Part shown: positions 18,554 to 27,879 of the stretch, in pieces
Numbering within the stretch: position 1 is the stretch's first letter
How the letters are laid out: every line of letters begins with the position of its first letter
NCBI GenBank assembly: GCA_029571985.1
Contig: JAKQVC010000254.1
Coordinates: 1 to 44,042, forward strand
DNA: 44,042 nt
From: Bacteroidota bacterium
Lineage (GTDB): Bacteria; Bacteroidota; Bacteroidia; Chitinophagales; BACL12
Direction of reading: 5' to 3'
The notes under the pieces: generated by a model
Seen by the model: only the letters and a program-made list of their open reading frames with translations
Databases searched by the model: none
What the model was told of the DNA's origin: nothing
Position numbers and translations under genes: made by a program

Positions 18554-18677
18554 ATATCCACAAGTGTATTTTCGACTTCGCTTTGATATTCTTGCTGATA
18601 AGATTCCATATTCGGTTATAAGCGTTTTAATCGACAGAGTTTGAACAATTGTGTCTGTTTTCATGCAGGAAAGTAGG

Positions 18678-18685
18678 TAACTTTT
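18678..18685 (+). promoter_or_regulatory. Near-consensus -7 box (TAACTTTT), 4 bases before comF ATG
   Basis: TAACTTTT-TCCC-ATG has the same four-base spacing as the exact TAnnTTTG boxes elsewhere in this window; only the final G differs. Confidence 0.4.
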
Positions 18686-18689
18686 TCCC

Positions 18690-19388
18690 ATGAAGACGTG
18701 GAGGGTTTTGCGGGATGTTGGTGATTTGTTGTTCCCGAGAATTTGTGTGGCATGCCATATGCCTTTATTGCAACATGAGCAGATTATTTGTCTGAAGTGC
18801 AGGGTGACCTTACCCAGGACTGATTTTGGTGCCTGGCCGGATAATCCGGTGGCGAAAAAGTTTTGGGGAAAAATTCCTGTTGAAGGAGCAGTAGCCATGT
18901 TGCATTTTCATAAAGGCAGTAAGGTGCAATCTATGATGCACGCCTTGAAATACCGAAATAGAAAAGATGTAGGTGTTTTGTTAGGCAATTTTCTGGGAAA
19001 TTATATTCGCCAGCATCAGTTGTTTACACGCGCAGATTGCATCAGCACAGTGCCGCTTCACGCAGATAAATTGGCAATTCGGGGATATAATCAATGCGAT
19101 GTGATAGCAGAAGGTGTGCAACAGATTTTACAGCTGCCTATTCTCAATCATGCCTTAGTGCGGAAACAATTCACCTCAACACAAACCAAAAAATCACGTC
19201 TCGAACGATGGGAAAATGTAAGAGAAGTATTTGAAGTTAGTGAACCTGATCTGGTTATCCATAAACATATCCTGCTTATTGATGATGTGATTACAACAGG
19301 ATCAACATTAGAGGCATGTGCTATGCAATTAATTGCGCAACCTCACACAAAGGTGAGTATAGCGGCGGTTGCCTATGCAGAGCAGTAA
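18690..19388 (+). CDS. comF: ComF family phosphoribosyltransferase-like protein
   Basis: A 232-residue protein. An N-terminal double zinc-ribbon has Cys19-x-x-Cys22 and Cys34-x-x-Cys37 (CVACHMP, CLKCRVT). The type I phosphoribosyltransferase-like domain (about 95-230) contains STVPLHADKLAIRGYNQCD and the PRPP-loop block LLIDDVITTGSTLEAC. In naturally competent bacteria ComF acts in the cytoplasm during import of single-stranded DNA; in other species its role is unclear. Other competence genes are not in the window. Length is normal. It converges on radA with 9 bases between the stops. Confidence 0.92.
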   Translation: MKTWRVLRDVGDLLFPRICVACHMPLLQHEQIICLKCRVTLPRTDFGAWPDNPVAKKFWGKIPVEGAVAMLHFHKGSKVQSMMHALKYRNRKDVGVLLGNFLGNYIRQHQLFTRADCISTVPLHADKLAIRGYNQCDVIAEGVQQILQLPILNHALVRKQFTSTQTKKSRLERWENVREVFEVSEPDLVIHKHILLIDDVITTGSTLEACAMQLIAQPHTKVSIAAVAYAEQ

Positions 19389-19397
19389 ATCTATGCC

Positions 19398-20771
19398 TTA
19401 AACAAATAATTGCTTATAAATTTCTTCCAGTTTGGATGCTGGCTTAAGTTCAATTTGATATTTCTGCTGCTTAAGCGATTTCATATTGTGTTTGGAGATA
19501 AATATTTTTTCGAAGCCTAATTTCTCAGCTTCTGAAATTCGTTGTTCGATGCGTGCCACACCTCGTAATTCGCCACTCAATCCGATTTCAGCGGCAAAAC
19601 AGGCATTCATTGGCAGTGCCATATCTGTCAGGGATGAAAGCAGTGCACATGCAATACTTAAATCAATAGCCGGGTCTTCAACGCGCAATCCGCCGGCCAT
19701 ATTTAAAAACACATCTTTATTGCCGTAAGCAAATCCACCCCGTTTTTCAAGAACGGCCAAAAGCATATTTAAGCGACGTAAATCAAATCCGGTTGCCGTG
19801 CGTTGCGGATTGCCATATACAGCCGGACTTACAAGTGCCTGCACTTCAATCAACATAGGCCTTAAGCCTTCCATGGTAGCGGCAACGGCTACGCCACTGA
19901 GCGGTTCGTCTTTTTCGGTTATCAATAACTCGCTTGGATTATTTACTTGACGCAATCCATCACCTTCCATTTTATAAATACCTATTTCACTCGTTGAGCC
20001 AAATCGATTTTTAATGGTGCGTAAAATGCGATGCGTGTAATTTCTGTCACCCTCAAATTGTAACACGGTATCAACCATGTGTTCCAAAATTTTCGGTCCT
20101 GCGATATATCCTTCCTTATTGATATGACCAATAATAAATACCGGAACATTACTTTCTTTAGCGTATCGCTGAAGTTGCCCTGCACATTCTTTTATTTGTG
20201 CAATACTGCCGGCGGTAGCATCCACAAAATCAGACATTAAAGTTTGTATAGAATCTATAACAACCAGTTCCGGCTTGAGTTGTTTTATTTGTGTAAACAA
20301 CTTGCCAATGGAGATTTCTGTGCTCACAAAAAGTTCTCCATTTTTTCCGTTCAGGCGTTCGGCACGCATTTTAATTTGCTGCTCACTTTCTTCACCTGAA
20401 ACGTATAAAATTTTATGGCCTTTTAACTCAAGAGCGAGTTGTAAGAGCAGGGTGGATTTCCCGATACCGGGTTCACCGCCAATTAATACTAAACTCCCGG
20501 GAACAATACCTCCTCCCAGTGTTCGGTTGAGTTCTAAATCGGCCGTAACTATTCTGTGTGTATTCCCAGCGGTAATTTCATCAATCAATACCGGCCCATG
20601 AACCCGCTTTTCTTTTTTTTCTTCCTTCCACACTGCTGCTTCTGCCGGGCGCTCAATCACCTCCTCTGTAAACGTATTCCATTGATCGCAGGTGGGGCAT
20701 TTGCCCATCCATTTCGATGACTCAAAACCACAGTTTTGGCAGAAAAAGGCTGTTTTTGCTTTATTGGCCAT
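19398..20771 (-). CDS. radA: DNA repair protein RadA
   Basis: A 457-residue ATPase that promotes branch migration in homologous recombination. An N-terminal C4 zinc finger (Cys11, Cys14, Cys25, Cys28 in FFCQNCGFESSKWMGKCPTC) precedes a RecA-like core with Walker A GGEPGIGKSTLL (about 94-105) and the RadA-specific KNRFG motif (about 262-266). The C-terminal Lon-protease-like domain (about 330-457) lacks protease function in this family. The frame is open to 20837, but the ATG at 20771 matches the usual MAKxKTxFxCQxCG start, and the extension would overlap the divergent promoter. Confidence 0.97.
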   Translation of the reverse strand: MANKAKTAFFCQNCGFESSKWMGKCPTCDQWNTFTEEVIERPAEAAVWKEEKKEKRVHGPVLIDEITAGNTHRIVTADLELNRTLGGGIVPGSLVLIGGEPGIGKSTLLLQLALELKGHKILYVSGEESEQQIKMRAERLNGKNGELFVSTEISIGKLFTQIKQLKPELVVIDSIQTLMSDFVDATAGSIAQIKECAGQLQRYAKESNVPVFIIGHINKEGYIAGPKILEHMVDTVLQFEGDRNYTHRILRTIKNRFGSTSEIGIYKMEGDGLRQVNNPSELLITEKDEPLSGVAVAATMEGLRPMLIEVQALVSPAVYGNPQRTATGFDLRRLNMLLAVLEKRGGFAYGNKDVFLNMAGGLRVEDPAIDLSIACALLSSLTDMALPMNACFAAEIGLSGELRGVARIEQRISEAEKLGFEKIFISKHNMKSLKQQKYQIELKPASKLEEIYKQLFV

Positions 20772-20797
20772 AGATTCCTGACACGCCTGATATAGCG

Positions 20798-20805
20798 TAT
20801 CTTTG
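20798..20805 (+). promoter_or_regulatory. Bacteroidota -7 box (TATCTTTG) for the HerA-like gene
   Basis: An exact TAnnTTTG match. It covers the TTG at 20803 that would otherwise be the longest-ORF start, so translation must start downstream, most simply at GTG 20827. A one-mismatch box (TTAATTTG, minus strand, 20809-20816) faces it and could drive radA. Confidence 0.6.
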
Positions 20806-20826
20806 CCGCAAATTAAATCATTTTTT

Positions 20827-22386
20827 GTGGACCGCACCGAACAATTCCGTCAGGTTATCACTGAAGGGTACAACTTTCAGGGTACATCCATCATTTTAGG
20901 CACTGCCATGCTGGATAATACTGCCTTACCGCAAACGCATGTAAAGGTGCCCCTGCGCATGATGAATCGTCATGGGCTGGTGGCTGGAGCAACCGGAACC
21001 GGCAAAACAAAAACCCTTCAGGGCATTGTTGAGCAACTGAGCGATAATGGAGTTGGCGTGCTCATCATGGACATAAAGGGTGATGTAAGTGGAATTGCCA
21101 TGCCGGGTACTGCTAACCCGAAAATTGAAGAGCGGATGCAGATGATTGGCAAAGAATGGAAAGGTACGGGCTATCCGGTGGAGCTGATGAGCATCAGTAA
21201 AGAAAATGGGGTTCGCCTGCGTGCTACGGTGTCAGAATTTGGTCCGGTACTATTCAGCAAGATTCTCGAATTAAATGATATTCAGGAAGGGGTGGTTTCT
21301 TTAGTTTTTAAATATTGCGACGACCATCAGATGCCTTTGCTGGATTTAAAGGATTTTAGAAAAACGCTGAATTATTTAACAAATGAAGGCAAAGAGGAGA
21401 TTGAAAGTGAATATGGAAAAATCAGCACATCGAGTGCAGGAACTATCCTGAGAAAAGTAATCGAAATTGAAGAACAGGGTGCAGATTTATTTTTTGGCGA
21501 GAAGAGTTTTGATGTGCAGGACCTTTGCCGTATCAATGATCGCGGACAAGCCTATATTAATATTTTGCGTTTAACAGATATTCAGAGCAAACCGAAGTTG
21601 TTTAGCACCTTTATGTTGTGCTTGCTGGCCGAGGTTTACAGCACTTTTCCTGAAATTGGCGATAAGGAAGATCCGAAACTGGTGATTATTATCGATGAAG
21701 CGCACCTGATATTTAATGAAGCCAGCAAGAGTCTGCTTGAACAAATTCAAACTATTGTTAAACTCATTCGCTCCAAAGGTGTCGGTATTTTCTTCTGTAC
21801 CCAATTGCCTACTGATATACCGCCAGAAGTGTTATCGCAATTAGGACTAAAAGTACAACATGCGCTGCGTGCTTTTACAGCCAACGACAGAAAAGCAATT
21901 AAGCTGACTGCTGAAAATTATCCGCTTACCGATTTTTATAAAACGGATGATTTATTGACCCACTTAGGGATAGGGGAGGCCATCATCACCGCACTCAATG
22001 AAAAGGGCGCACCTGCACCGCTCGCACATACCTTATTGGTTGCACCGCAATCGCGTATGGATGTTTTAACACCTGAAGAAATGCAGGGCATTGTAAACGG
22101 ATCTGCACTTGTGAAGCAATACAATGCAGAAGTTGACCGCGAAAGTGCCTATGAGATGCTGTCGAAAAAGCTGGAATCATCTGCAAAAGAGGCAGAACGC
22201 GAAAAAGAGTTAAAAGAGGCCGAAAAACGGCAAAAACTCGAGGAGCGGGAACGTAAAGTCAAGGAAAAAACTACCCGTGGAACCAAAGAAAAGCCGCTTA
22301 TCGACCGAACAACCCAGCATCAGATTACACGCACTGTTTTCAAGGTATTGGAGCGTGGATTGCTCGGTATACTGACCAAACGTTGA
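20827..22386 (+). CDS. HerA-like helicase/ATPase, DUF853 (YjgR-type)
   Basis: A 519-residue P-loop ATPase of the HerA/FtsK superfamily. Walker A GATGTGKTKT (about 54-63) follows the family's MNRHGLVAG lead-in. Walker B is LVIIIDEAHLIF (about 283-294), and FFCTQLPTDIPPEVLSQLG is the sensor-type block. The C-terminal 60-70 residues before the final helix are highly charged and probably coiled-coil (AKEAEREKELKEAEKRQ). E. coli YjgR and relatives have no firmly established role; hexameric DNA-dependent ATPase activity is inferred from the fold. The frame extends to TTG 20803, but that lies inside a promoter box, so GTG 20827 (MDRTEQFRQVITEGY) is chosen. Confidence 0.88.
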   Translation: MDRTEQFRQVITEGYNFQGTSIILGTAMLDNTALPQTHVKVPLRMMNRHGLVAGATGTGKTKTLQGIVEQLSDNGVGVLIMDIKGDVSGIAMPGTANPKIEERMQMIGKEWKGTGYPVELMSISKENGVRLRATVSEFGPVLFSKILELNDIQEGVVSLVFKYCDDHQMPLLDLKDFRKTLNYLTNEGKEEIESEYGKISTSSAGTILRKVIEIEEQGADLFFGEKSFDVQDLCRINDRGQAYINILRLTDIQSKPKLFSTFMLCLLAEVYSTFPEIGDKEDPKLVIIIDEAHLIFNEASKSLLEQIQTIVKLIRSKGVGIFFCTQLPTDIPPEVLSQLGLKVQHALRAFTANDRKAIKLTAENYPLTDFYKTDDLLTHLGIGEAIITALNEKGAPAPLAHTLLVAPQSRMDVLTPEEMQGIVNGSALVKQYNAEVDRESAYEMLSKKLESSAKEAEREKELKEAEKRQKLEERERKVKEKTTRGTKEKPLIDRTTQHQITRTVFKVLERGLLGILTKR

Positions 22387-22435
22387 TAAACCTCCGTCTT
22401 AAATCACGAAAAAGCCGTTATTTCGCACCATAAAC

Positions 22436-23443
22436 ATGACTACGATGAAACAACTAGCTATATGCGTTTTGTTAGCCGGACTCCTGTCTGCCTGTGTTCC
22501 CCAACGTCAATACCAGGACGCCGTTACGCAGCGTGATGCCTGTATGCAGGATACAGCAGCACTGCGCAGCGAATTGCGTATGAAAGATAAAGAATTAGAT
22601 GCGCTCACCAAGCAACTTAACGATGTGTATGCCACCATTAACATGATGCGCAAAGACAGCATGGATATTCATAACCGATATGAACAAATGGTGGAAGCAA
22701 ACGAACAATTGCGTGCCATTGAAGATGTGTTAAATAATCGCATCAATCAGTTGCTTGCACTGTCGGCTAATGAGAACCAGCAGCTGCGCGAAGATTTGCA
22801 AAAAAAATCTGACGAGTTGTTCGCAAAAGAGAAAGAATTGAATCTGAAAGCTTCTACCCTGGAAGCACAACAAAAAAGTATAGATGAACTTACCGCAGAT
22901 TTGGAGAATAGATCGAAACGCGTGGCAGAGTTGGAAGGTATTTTAAATCAGCAACAGCAAACCGTTATTGATTTGAAAAATACCATCGACAAGGCATTAT
23001 CAGGTTTCAGCAGCAGTGACCTCACCGTTGAACGCAAAAATGGTAAAGTGTATGTTTCACTCAGCGAAAAATTATTATTTGCTTCCGGCAGCACTGTAGT
23101 TGATCCAAAAGGTAAAGATGCTATCAAGAAACTGGCTGAAGTGTTAAATGCCAACCCCGATATTACAGTTGAAATTGAAGGTCATACAGATAATGTTCCA
23201 TTGAAGAGCAATAACTTTCCAAAAGACAACTGGGATTTATCTGTATTGCGTGCCACCAGCATCGTGAAAATTTTAACACAGGAAAATGGTGTTGATGCAA
23301 AACGCGTAATAGCAGAAGGCCGTGGCGAATACTTCCCGGTTGCCGATAACACAACAACAGAGGGCAAATCGCGAAACAGGCGTACAGAAATTATTCTGAG
23401 TCCAAATCTGGATGCACTGTATAAGCTGATTGAAAACAAGTAA
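22436..23443 (+). CDS. OmpA-family outer-membrane lipoprotein with coiled coil
   Basis: A 335-residue protein. The lipoprotein signal has lipobox LLSAC with acylated Cys20. A long heptad-rich coiled coil follows (about 40-195: MRKDSMDIHNRYEQMVEANE, repeated K/E/L patterns). The C-terminal OmpA/MotB peptidoglycan-binding domain (about 210-332) has LLFASGSTVVD, EIEGHTDNVPLKS and the SKxRRxEI-type SRNRRTEIIL. It should link the outer membrane to peptidoglycan across the periplasm. Two ATGs (22436 and 22445) are equally plausible starts. It lies 49 bases after the HerA-like gene and 16 bases before tatC, probably within one transcript. Confidence 0.93.
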   Translation: MTTMKQLAICVLLAGLLSACVPQRQYQDAVTQRDACMQDTAALRSELRMKDKELDALTKQLNDVYATINMMRKDSMDIHNRYEQMVEANEQLRAIEDVLNNRINQLLALSANENQQLREDLQKKSDELFAKEKELNLKASTLEAQQKSIDELTADLENRSKRVAELEGILNQQQQTVIDLKNTIDKALSGFSSSDLTVERKNGKVYVSLSEKLLFASGSTVVDPKGKDAIKKLAEVLNANPDITVEIEGHTDNVPLKSNNFPKDNWDLSVLRATSIVKILTQENGVDAKRVIAEGRGEYFPVADNTTTEGKSRNRRTEIILSPNLDALYKLIENK

Positions 23444-23459
23444 TTTTTTTTAGTACTTC

Positions 23460-24284
23460 ATGGCTGCCATTAGAAAGAATACGGATGAGATGACCTTTAT
23501 GGAGCATCTCGAGGAGTTGCGTTGGCATATTGTACGTATCGTTGTTGTTGTTGTATTAATTTCCATTGTGTTTTTAATATATCCGCAGTTTGTGTTCGAC
23601 CAGATTATCCTGGCACCCAAAAATCCGGATTTTATTACCTACCGGATGTTTTGCAGTTTAGGTGAGCGATACCATATTTCCGGAATTTGTGTGGAAACAC
23701 TGGATTATAAGTTGTTTTATCTCAATTTGTCATCCCCCTTTTTATTGTATATCAAAATCGCATTCATGGCGGGCTTGATTTTTGCTTTTCCTTATATACT
23801 GTGGGAAGTATGGCGCTTTGTTAAACCTGCTTTATTGGATAAAGAAAAGAGCAGTCTCGGGGGGATTATTCTGATTGCAACCGGTCTGTTTTATTTTGGC
23901 GCATTGTTCGGTTATTTTTTATTGGCTCCGTTTTCTATCAATTTTCTCGCTCAATTTACATTGAGTACGCAAATAGAAAACCAGTTTACTTTTGATTCCT
24001 ATCTGGGCATTTTAACCGGAATGGTGTTGTGGACCGGCGTAATATTTGAAATTCCGATGATTGCCTATTTCCTCGCTAAAGTCGGATTGCTGGGCCGCGA
24101 TTTTTTAGCTAATAACCGCAAATATGCATTTGTTGTTTCACTGGTTTTAGCAGCGATTATTACCCCTTCCGGCGATGTGTTCAGCTTATTGCTGGTAGCC
24201 ACACCCTTATGGATTTTATATGAAGTCAGTATAGTGGTCGTCATGATGGTGGAACGACGCCGCAACAAAGAGGCCATGCAGTAA
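23460..24284 (+). CDS. tatC: Sec-independent protein translocase subunit TatC
   Basis: A 274-residue polytopic inner-membrane protein that recognises twin-arginine signal peptides. The N-terminal MTFMEHLEELRWHIVRI is the highly conserved cytoplasmic start that binds the RR motif. Six membrane spans are visible: about 22-42, 95-115, 135-158, 178-202, 218-235 and 238-255. FVKPALLDKEK and the long periplasmic loop between spans 1 and 2, expanded with GERYHISGICVETLDYKLFYL, are typical of Bacteroidota TatC. No tatA/tatB gene is adjacent. A Tat-signal flavin oxidase lies 3.7 kb downstream on the same strand. Confidence 0.97.
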   Translation: MAAIRKNTDEMTFMEHLEELRWHIVRIVVVVVLISIVFLIYPQFVFDQIILAPKNPDFITYRMFCSLGERYHISGICVETLDYKLFYLNLSSPFLLYIKIAFMAGLIFAFPYILWEVWRFVKPALLDKEKSSLGGIILIATGLFYFGALFGYFLLAPFSINFLAQFTLSTQIENQFTFDSYLGILTGMVLWTGVIFEIPMIAYFLAKVGLLGRDFLANNRKYAFVVSLVLAAIITPSGDVFSLLLVATPLWILYEVSIVVVMMVERRRNKEAMQ

Positions 24285-24339
24285 CGCTATACGGTTTTTC
24301 ACATACGTATTCAGCCATCCGAATTCCTGCGATTAGCAC

Positions 24340-24347
24340 TATCTTTG
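24340..24347 (+). promoter_or_regulatory. Bacteroidota -7 box (TATCTTTG), 4 bases before rpiB ATG
   Basis: TATCTTTG-TAGG-ATG is an exact TAnnTTTG match. It implies that rpiB starts its own, nearly leaderless, transcript rather than relying on tatC read-through. Confidence 0.7.
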
Positions 24348-24351
24348 TAGG

Positions 24352-24792
24352 ATGTCATCTCTAACAATTGCTATCGGTTGCGATCACGCAGGTTTTCCCT
24401 ATAAGGAAGGTATTATTGCTTATCTCGAAAGTAAAGGTTATGCCGTAATAGATCATGGTACTCATGGACTTGATTCTGTCGACTACCCGGATTTTGTGCA
24501 TCCTGTTGCTTCTGATGTTGAATCGCAAAAAGCGGTATTCGGCGTTTTGATTTGTGGCAGTGGTAATGGCGTGTGCATGACGGCCAATAAACATCAGGGC
24601 ATCCGGGCTGCTTTAGTTTGGCAGGAAGATATTGCAGCATTAGCAAGACAACATAATAATGCGAATGTCATTTGCTTGCCGGCACGTTTTATTTCTTTAG
24701 AAGATGCCATCCGCTGCACAGATGTTTTTTTACATACCCAATTTGAGGGCGGACGTCATGCAAACCGGGTAAACAAAATGACGCAATTTTAA
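24352..24792 (+). CDS. rpiB: Ribose-5-phosphate isomerase B
   Basis: A 146-residue enzyme interconverting ribulose-5-phosphate and ribose-5-phosphate in the non-oxidative pentose phosphate pathway (LacAB_rpiB fold). Visible residues are the N-terminal IAIGCDHAG phosphate/substrate block (Asp11, His12), VDYPDF (43-48), the catalytic Cys68 in LICGSGNG with the oxyanion-hole Gly/Ser/Asn, and HNNANVICLPARF. The C-terminus FEGGRHANRVNKM is standard. Length is normal. The M28 peptidase gene begins 9 bases after the stop. Confidence 0.97.
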   Translation: MSSLTIAIGCDHAGFPYKEGIIAYLESKGYAVIDHGTHGLDSVDYPDFVHPVASDVESQKAVFGVLICGSGNGVCMTANKHQGIRAALVWQEDIAALARQHNNANVICLPARFISLEDAIRCTDVFLHTQFEGGRHANRVNKMTQF

Positions 24793-24801
24793 TCAATCAT
24801 C

Positions 24802-26367
24802 ATGCGCAATCTGATTTGTATTGTTTTCCTGTTGTGTGGAGTCTCTCTGATGGCTCAGCAGGATTTAGGTGTGAAATATGCCAATACCATCACCGAAACT
24901 GAACTGCAACAACATGTTAGCTACCTGGCCAGCGATATACTCGAAGGTCGTGAAACTGGCACGCGAGGTTTAGCACGTGCTGCCGAATACATCAGCAAGC
25001 AATATCAAATGTCTGGCATTCCACCCTGGAAAAAAATTGGCGGCTATTATCAGGAATATCCATTGATCGAGTTTGGACTAAACAGTTCAACTATTTCAAC
25101 GGATAAACATGTGTTTAACCTAATGGAAGATTTTATCGGATACGCTTCTGCGAATAAGCAAATGAATTTCAGCGCTGATCAGGTTGTTTTTCTGGGCTAT
25201 GGAATCGACGACTCGTTATATAGTGACTACAGAGGAGTAAACGTTCAAGGTAAAATTGTAATCGTTGCCGCAGGAGAACCTAAACATGATTCTGTTTATT
25301 GGTTGACCCGCACCACTACTAAAAGTGATTGGTCGAAAGATTGGAGAAAAAAAGCAGACGCAGCTACAAAAAATGGGGTAGCCTGTTTGCTGGTTATTGA
25401 TCCGAATATTCCGCAATACCTGCAAAATCCAAGTTGGGTGCATTTCCTAAACAGCACCCTCATGAAACTGGAATCAGAGTACATAGCACCTGAGTACACT
25501 AATAATTTGATGATTACGCCAGAAATGGCCGACCAATTATTGGGCAAACGCGCCAAACTCATGCAGAAATCTGTTAATAAAATAAATGAAACCGGATTAT
25601 CTGTCAATTTTGCCATTAAACAGCGAACGGTAATTACGATCAATAAATTGGAGAACAGAATATTTGCTGAAAATGTGGTTGCATATGTCGAGGGCACTGA
25701 TTTAAAGGATGAAGTAATTGTGGTAAGTGCGCATTTCGATCACCTCGGCAAATCAGATACTGTTGTGTACAACGGGGCAGATGATAATGGCACCGGTACT
25801 GCCGCATTGCTGGAAATAGCGGAAGCATTGTTTATGGCCAAAAAAGTCGGAGAAGGCCCGCGGAGAAGTGTAATGATTATTGCATTTTCCGGTGAAGAAA
25901 AGGGTTTATTGGGCTCAAAAGCATATGCTATGAATCCCATTATTCCTTTTGAGAAAACAGTGGCAGATTTAAATATTGATATGATTGGTCGTGTGGATGA
26001 TGCACATCAAAAGGACAGCAGCTACATCTACATCATTGGTTCTGATTTTTTAAGTACGGGCTTACACGCCATCAATGAGGCGGCGGCTAAAAATTACTCA
26101 TCTATTAAACTAGATTATCGGTACAACACAACTACCGACCCGAATCGATATTACTATAGAAGCGATCACTATAATTTCGCTAAAAATAATGTGCCGAGTA
26201 TTTTCTATTTCAGTGGCACGCATGCCGATTATCATCAACCTACGGATGATATCGAAAAAATTAATTTCCCGCTCACCACTGAGCGCACCAGGCTCGTTTT
26301 TCATACACTCTGGCTGCTGGCTAACCAGGATGCGCGTATTCAGGTAGATGTAGCGCCTCAGGAATAA
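24802..26367 (+). CDS. Secreted M28-family zinc aminopeptidase
   Basis: A 521-residue secreted metallopeptidase. The signal peptide ends at SLMAQ (residue 19). A PA-type insert domain lies at about 110-260. The catalytic domain (about 290-515) shows zinc-site motifs: AHFDH (310-314), the GADDNGTG bridging Asp, GEE at 364-366 with the general-base Glu, DMIGR, and a C-terminal His in FSGTHADYHQPTDD. It should remove N-terminal residues from peptides in the periplasm or outside the cell. No T9SS tail is present. It probably forms an operon with rpiB, which has no obvious functional tie. Confidence 0.92.
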   Translation: MRNLICIVFLLCGVSLMAQQDLGVKYANTITETELQQHVSYLASDILEGRETGTRGLARAAEYISKQYQMSGIPPWKKIGGYYQEYPLIEFGLNSSTISTDKHVFNLMEDFIGYASANKQMNFSADQVVFLGYGIDDSLYSDYRGVNVQGKIVIVAAGEPKHDSVYWLTRTTTKSDWSKDWRKKADAATKNGVACLLVIDPNIPQYLQNPSWVHFLNSTLMKLESEYIAPEYTNNLMITPEMADQLLGKRAKLMQKSVNKINETGLSVNFAIKQRTVITINKLENRIFAENVVAYVEGTDLKDEVIVVSAHFDHLGKSDTVVYNGADDNGTGTAALLEIAEALFMAKKVGEGPRRSVMIIAFSGEEKGLLGSKAYAMNPIIPFEKTVADLNIDMIGRVDDAHQKDSSYIYIIGSDFLSTGLHAINEAAAKNYSSIKLDYRYNTTTDPNRYYYRSDHYNFAKNNVPSIFYFSGTHADYHQPTDDIEKINFPLTTERTRLVFHTLWLLANQDARIQVDVAPQE

Positions 26368-26424
26368 GCACCTTTCAGCTTCTGATCCGGAATTCTTCAT
26401 AATATTTTCGGATATTTAAGTCGC

Positions 26425-27879
26425 ATGAAATGGATGTTTTACCTCCCGACTGTCCTTTTGACCCTTGTTTTGTTTGAGGCAAAGGCCGCCTATACGCTTG
26501 AAGATATTCCGAAACCTCAGCCACCAAACAGTTATGTAAGTAATCCGGATGGCATCATCGATGCATCTACTGAAGCCTATGTTAACCGACGGTTGCAATT
26601 GTTGGAGGATACAACCACCAGTCAGGTAGCTGTGGTAGTAGTACAATCAATCGGAGAGGAAGTGCCCCGCGATTTTGGCATCGAATTATTTCGGCTTTGG
26701 GGGGTTGGTCAGGAAGATAATGACAACGGCCTGCTAATCCTGATGGTGATTGATCAGCGCCGCGTCGAGTTTATCACCGGATACGGATTGGAAGGTATTT
26801 TACCCGATATCTTATGCGTCAGGTTGCAGGAACTGTACATGATTCCGCCGGCAAAGGAGGGAAATTACAGCAAATCTGTAGCTGATGGAGTTGATGCCGT
26901 TATTCATGTGCTCACAGATTCCGCTTATCGTCAGGAAATATATTCCGACGCACAGTCAAATACGAATATGTCGGTATGGCGTCGGCCGGCCGAGCCCGCA
27001 TTACTGATTATCGTGGGTGCCTTGTATATGTTATTTGCATTTGGCGGTTTCAGGTCCAGGAAAAAATCGCTTGAGAAAGCGCCAGACTATATCAAGCATC
27101 AATATAGTGATGGATACGTGCAATCGAAATTTATGGCACTGAACATATTGTTGCCACTAGGCTTATACGGATGGCAGGAAGTTACCGGTCATCTGCGGAC
27201 CGGGGAATTTATATTAGGGTTTTATGGATTACTTGCAGCATTATTATTGGAAAAACGCATCCGGTTAAATACCTATATCCGCCGCGAAAACGAGCAGCAG
27301 GAACCTCAGGAAACCTATATGGCGATGCGCCGCTCGCATAGTAAAGGATGGTTAGCCGCAACAATTTTCTTTCCCATGCCTTTTTTATTGTATGATATCT
27401 TCAACAGATTGCGCATCCGAAAATTCAGGTATGCCGCGCCTCTGTCGGCAGATGGTGTTACACCTATGACATTGATGGATGAAAAAACGGATGATACCTT
27501 CTTAGAAAGTTATCAATTAGTGGAAGAAAAAATCAAGAGTATTGACTACGATGTCTGGCAGAACCCAATTACGCAGGAAAAGAAAATATTTCGCTTTGAA
27601 AATTTCTTCAGCAAGTATAAGCCCTGCCCAAGTTGTTCGAGTAAGGCATATTGTATGACAAAAAATAAAACACTGGTGAGCGCAACGTATACCAGTACCG
27701 GTGTTGGTGAAAAAACATTTTCATGCAAAGCGTGTCAATATCAGAAACAGGAACAATATACGATCGCTAAGTTAACCCGCTCCAGCAGTTCAAGCGGAGG
27801 TGGTGGTTTCAGTGGTGGCGGCGGTGGCGGATTTGGCGGTGGCAGCACCGGTGGCGGCGGTGGCGGAAGTAGCTGGTAA
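26425..27879 (+). CDS. TPM-domain membrane protein with Cys-ribbon and Gly-rich tail
   Basis: A 484-residue protein. After a signal or anchor segment (about 5-20) comes a TPM (Psb32/YgcG) domain (about 38-172, SQVAVVVVQSIG, DNGLLILMVIDQRRVEFITGYGLEGILPD). Hydrophobic spans lie at about 192-212, 238-275 and 310-328. A cytoplasmic-type four-Cys ribbon follows (CPSC near 400-403, CKAC near 433-436). The last 30 residues are almost only Gly and Ser. Gly-rich tails are common in YgcG-type proteins; the zinc-ribbon-like pair is less usual. The function of the TPM domain in bacteria is not settled (acid phosphatase activity is reported for a plant member). Confidence 0.85.
   Translation: MKWMFYLPTVLLTLVLFEAKAAYTLEDIPKPQPPNSYVSNPDGIIDASTEAYVNRRLQLLEDTTTSQVAVVVVQSIGEEVPRDFGIELFRLWGVGQEDNDNGLLILMVIDQRRVEFITGYGLEGILPDILCVRLQELYMIPPAKEGNYSKSVADGVDAVIHVLTDSAYRQEIYSDAQSNTNMSVWRRPAEPALLIIVGALYMLFAFGGFRSRKKSLEKAPDYIKHQYSDGYVQSKFMALNILLPLGLYGWQEVTGHLRTGEFILGFYGLLAALLLEKRIRLNTYIRRENEQQEPQETYMAMRRSHSKGWLAATIFFPMPFLLYDIFNRLRIRKFRYAAPLSADGVTPMTLMDEKTDDTFLESYQLVEEKIKSIDYDVWQNPITQEKKIFRFENFFSKYKPCPSCSSKAYCMTKNKTLVSATYTSTGVGEKTFSCKACQYQKQEQYTIAKLTRSSSSSGGGGFSGGGGGGFGGGSTGGGGGGSSW

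Noticed and set aside
18332-18898. 188-codon minus-strand ORF overlapping the FemAB-like and comF genes
   Set aside because: It is antisense to two well-supported genes and its composition (many Ser, Cys, Thr and Lys without pattern) fits a shadow frame.
25296-25697. 133-codon minus-strand ORF inside the M28 peptidase gene
   Set aside because: Antisense to a conserved peptidase domain; no motif of its own.
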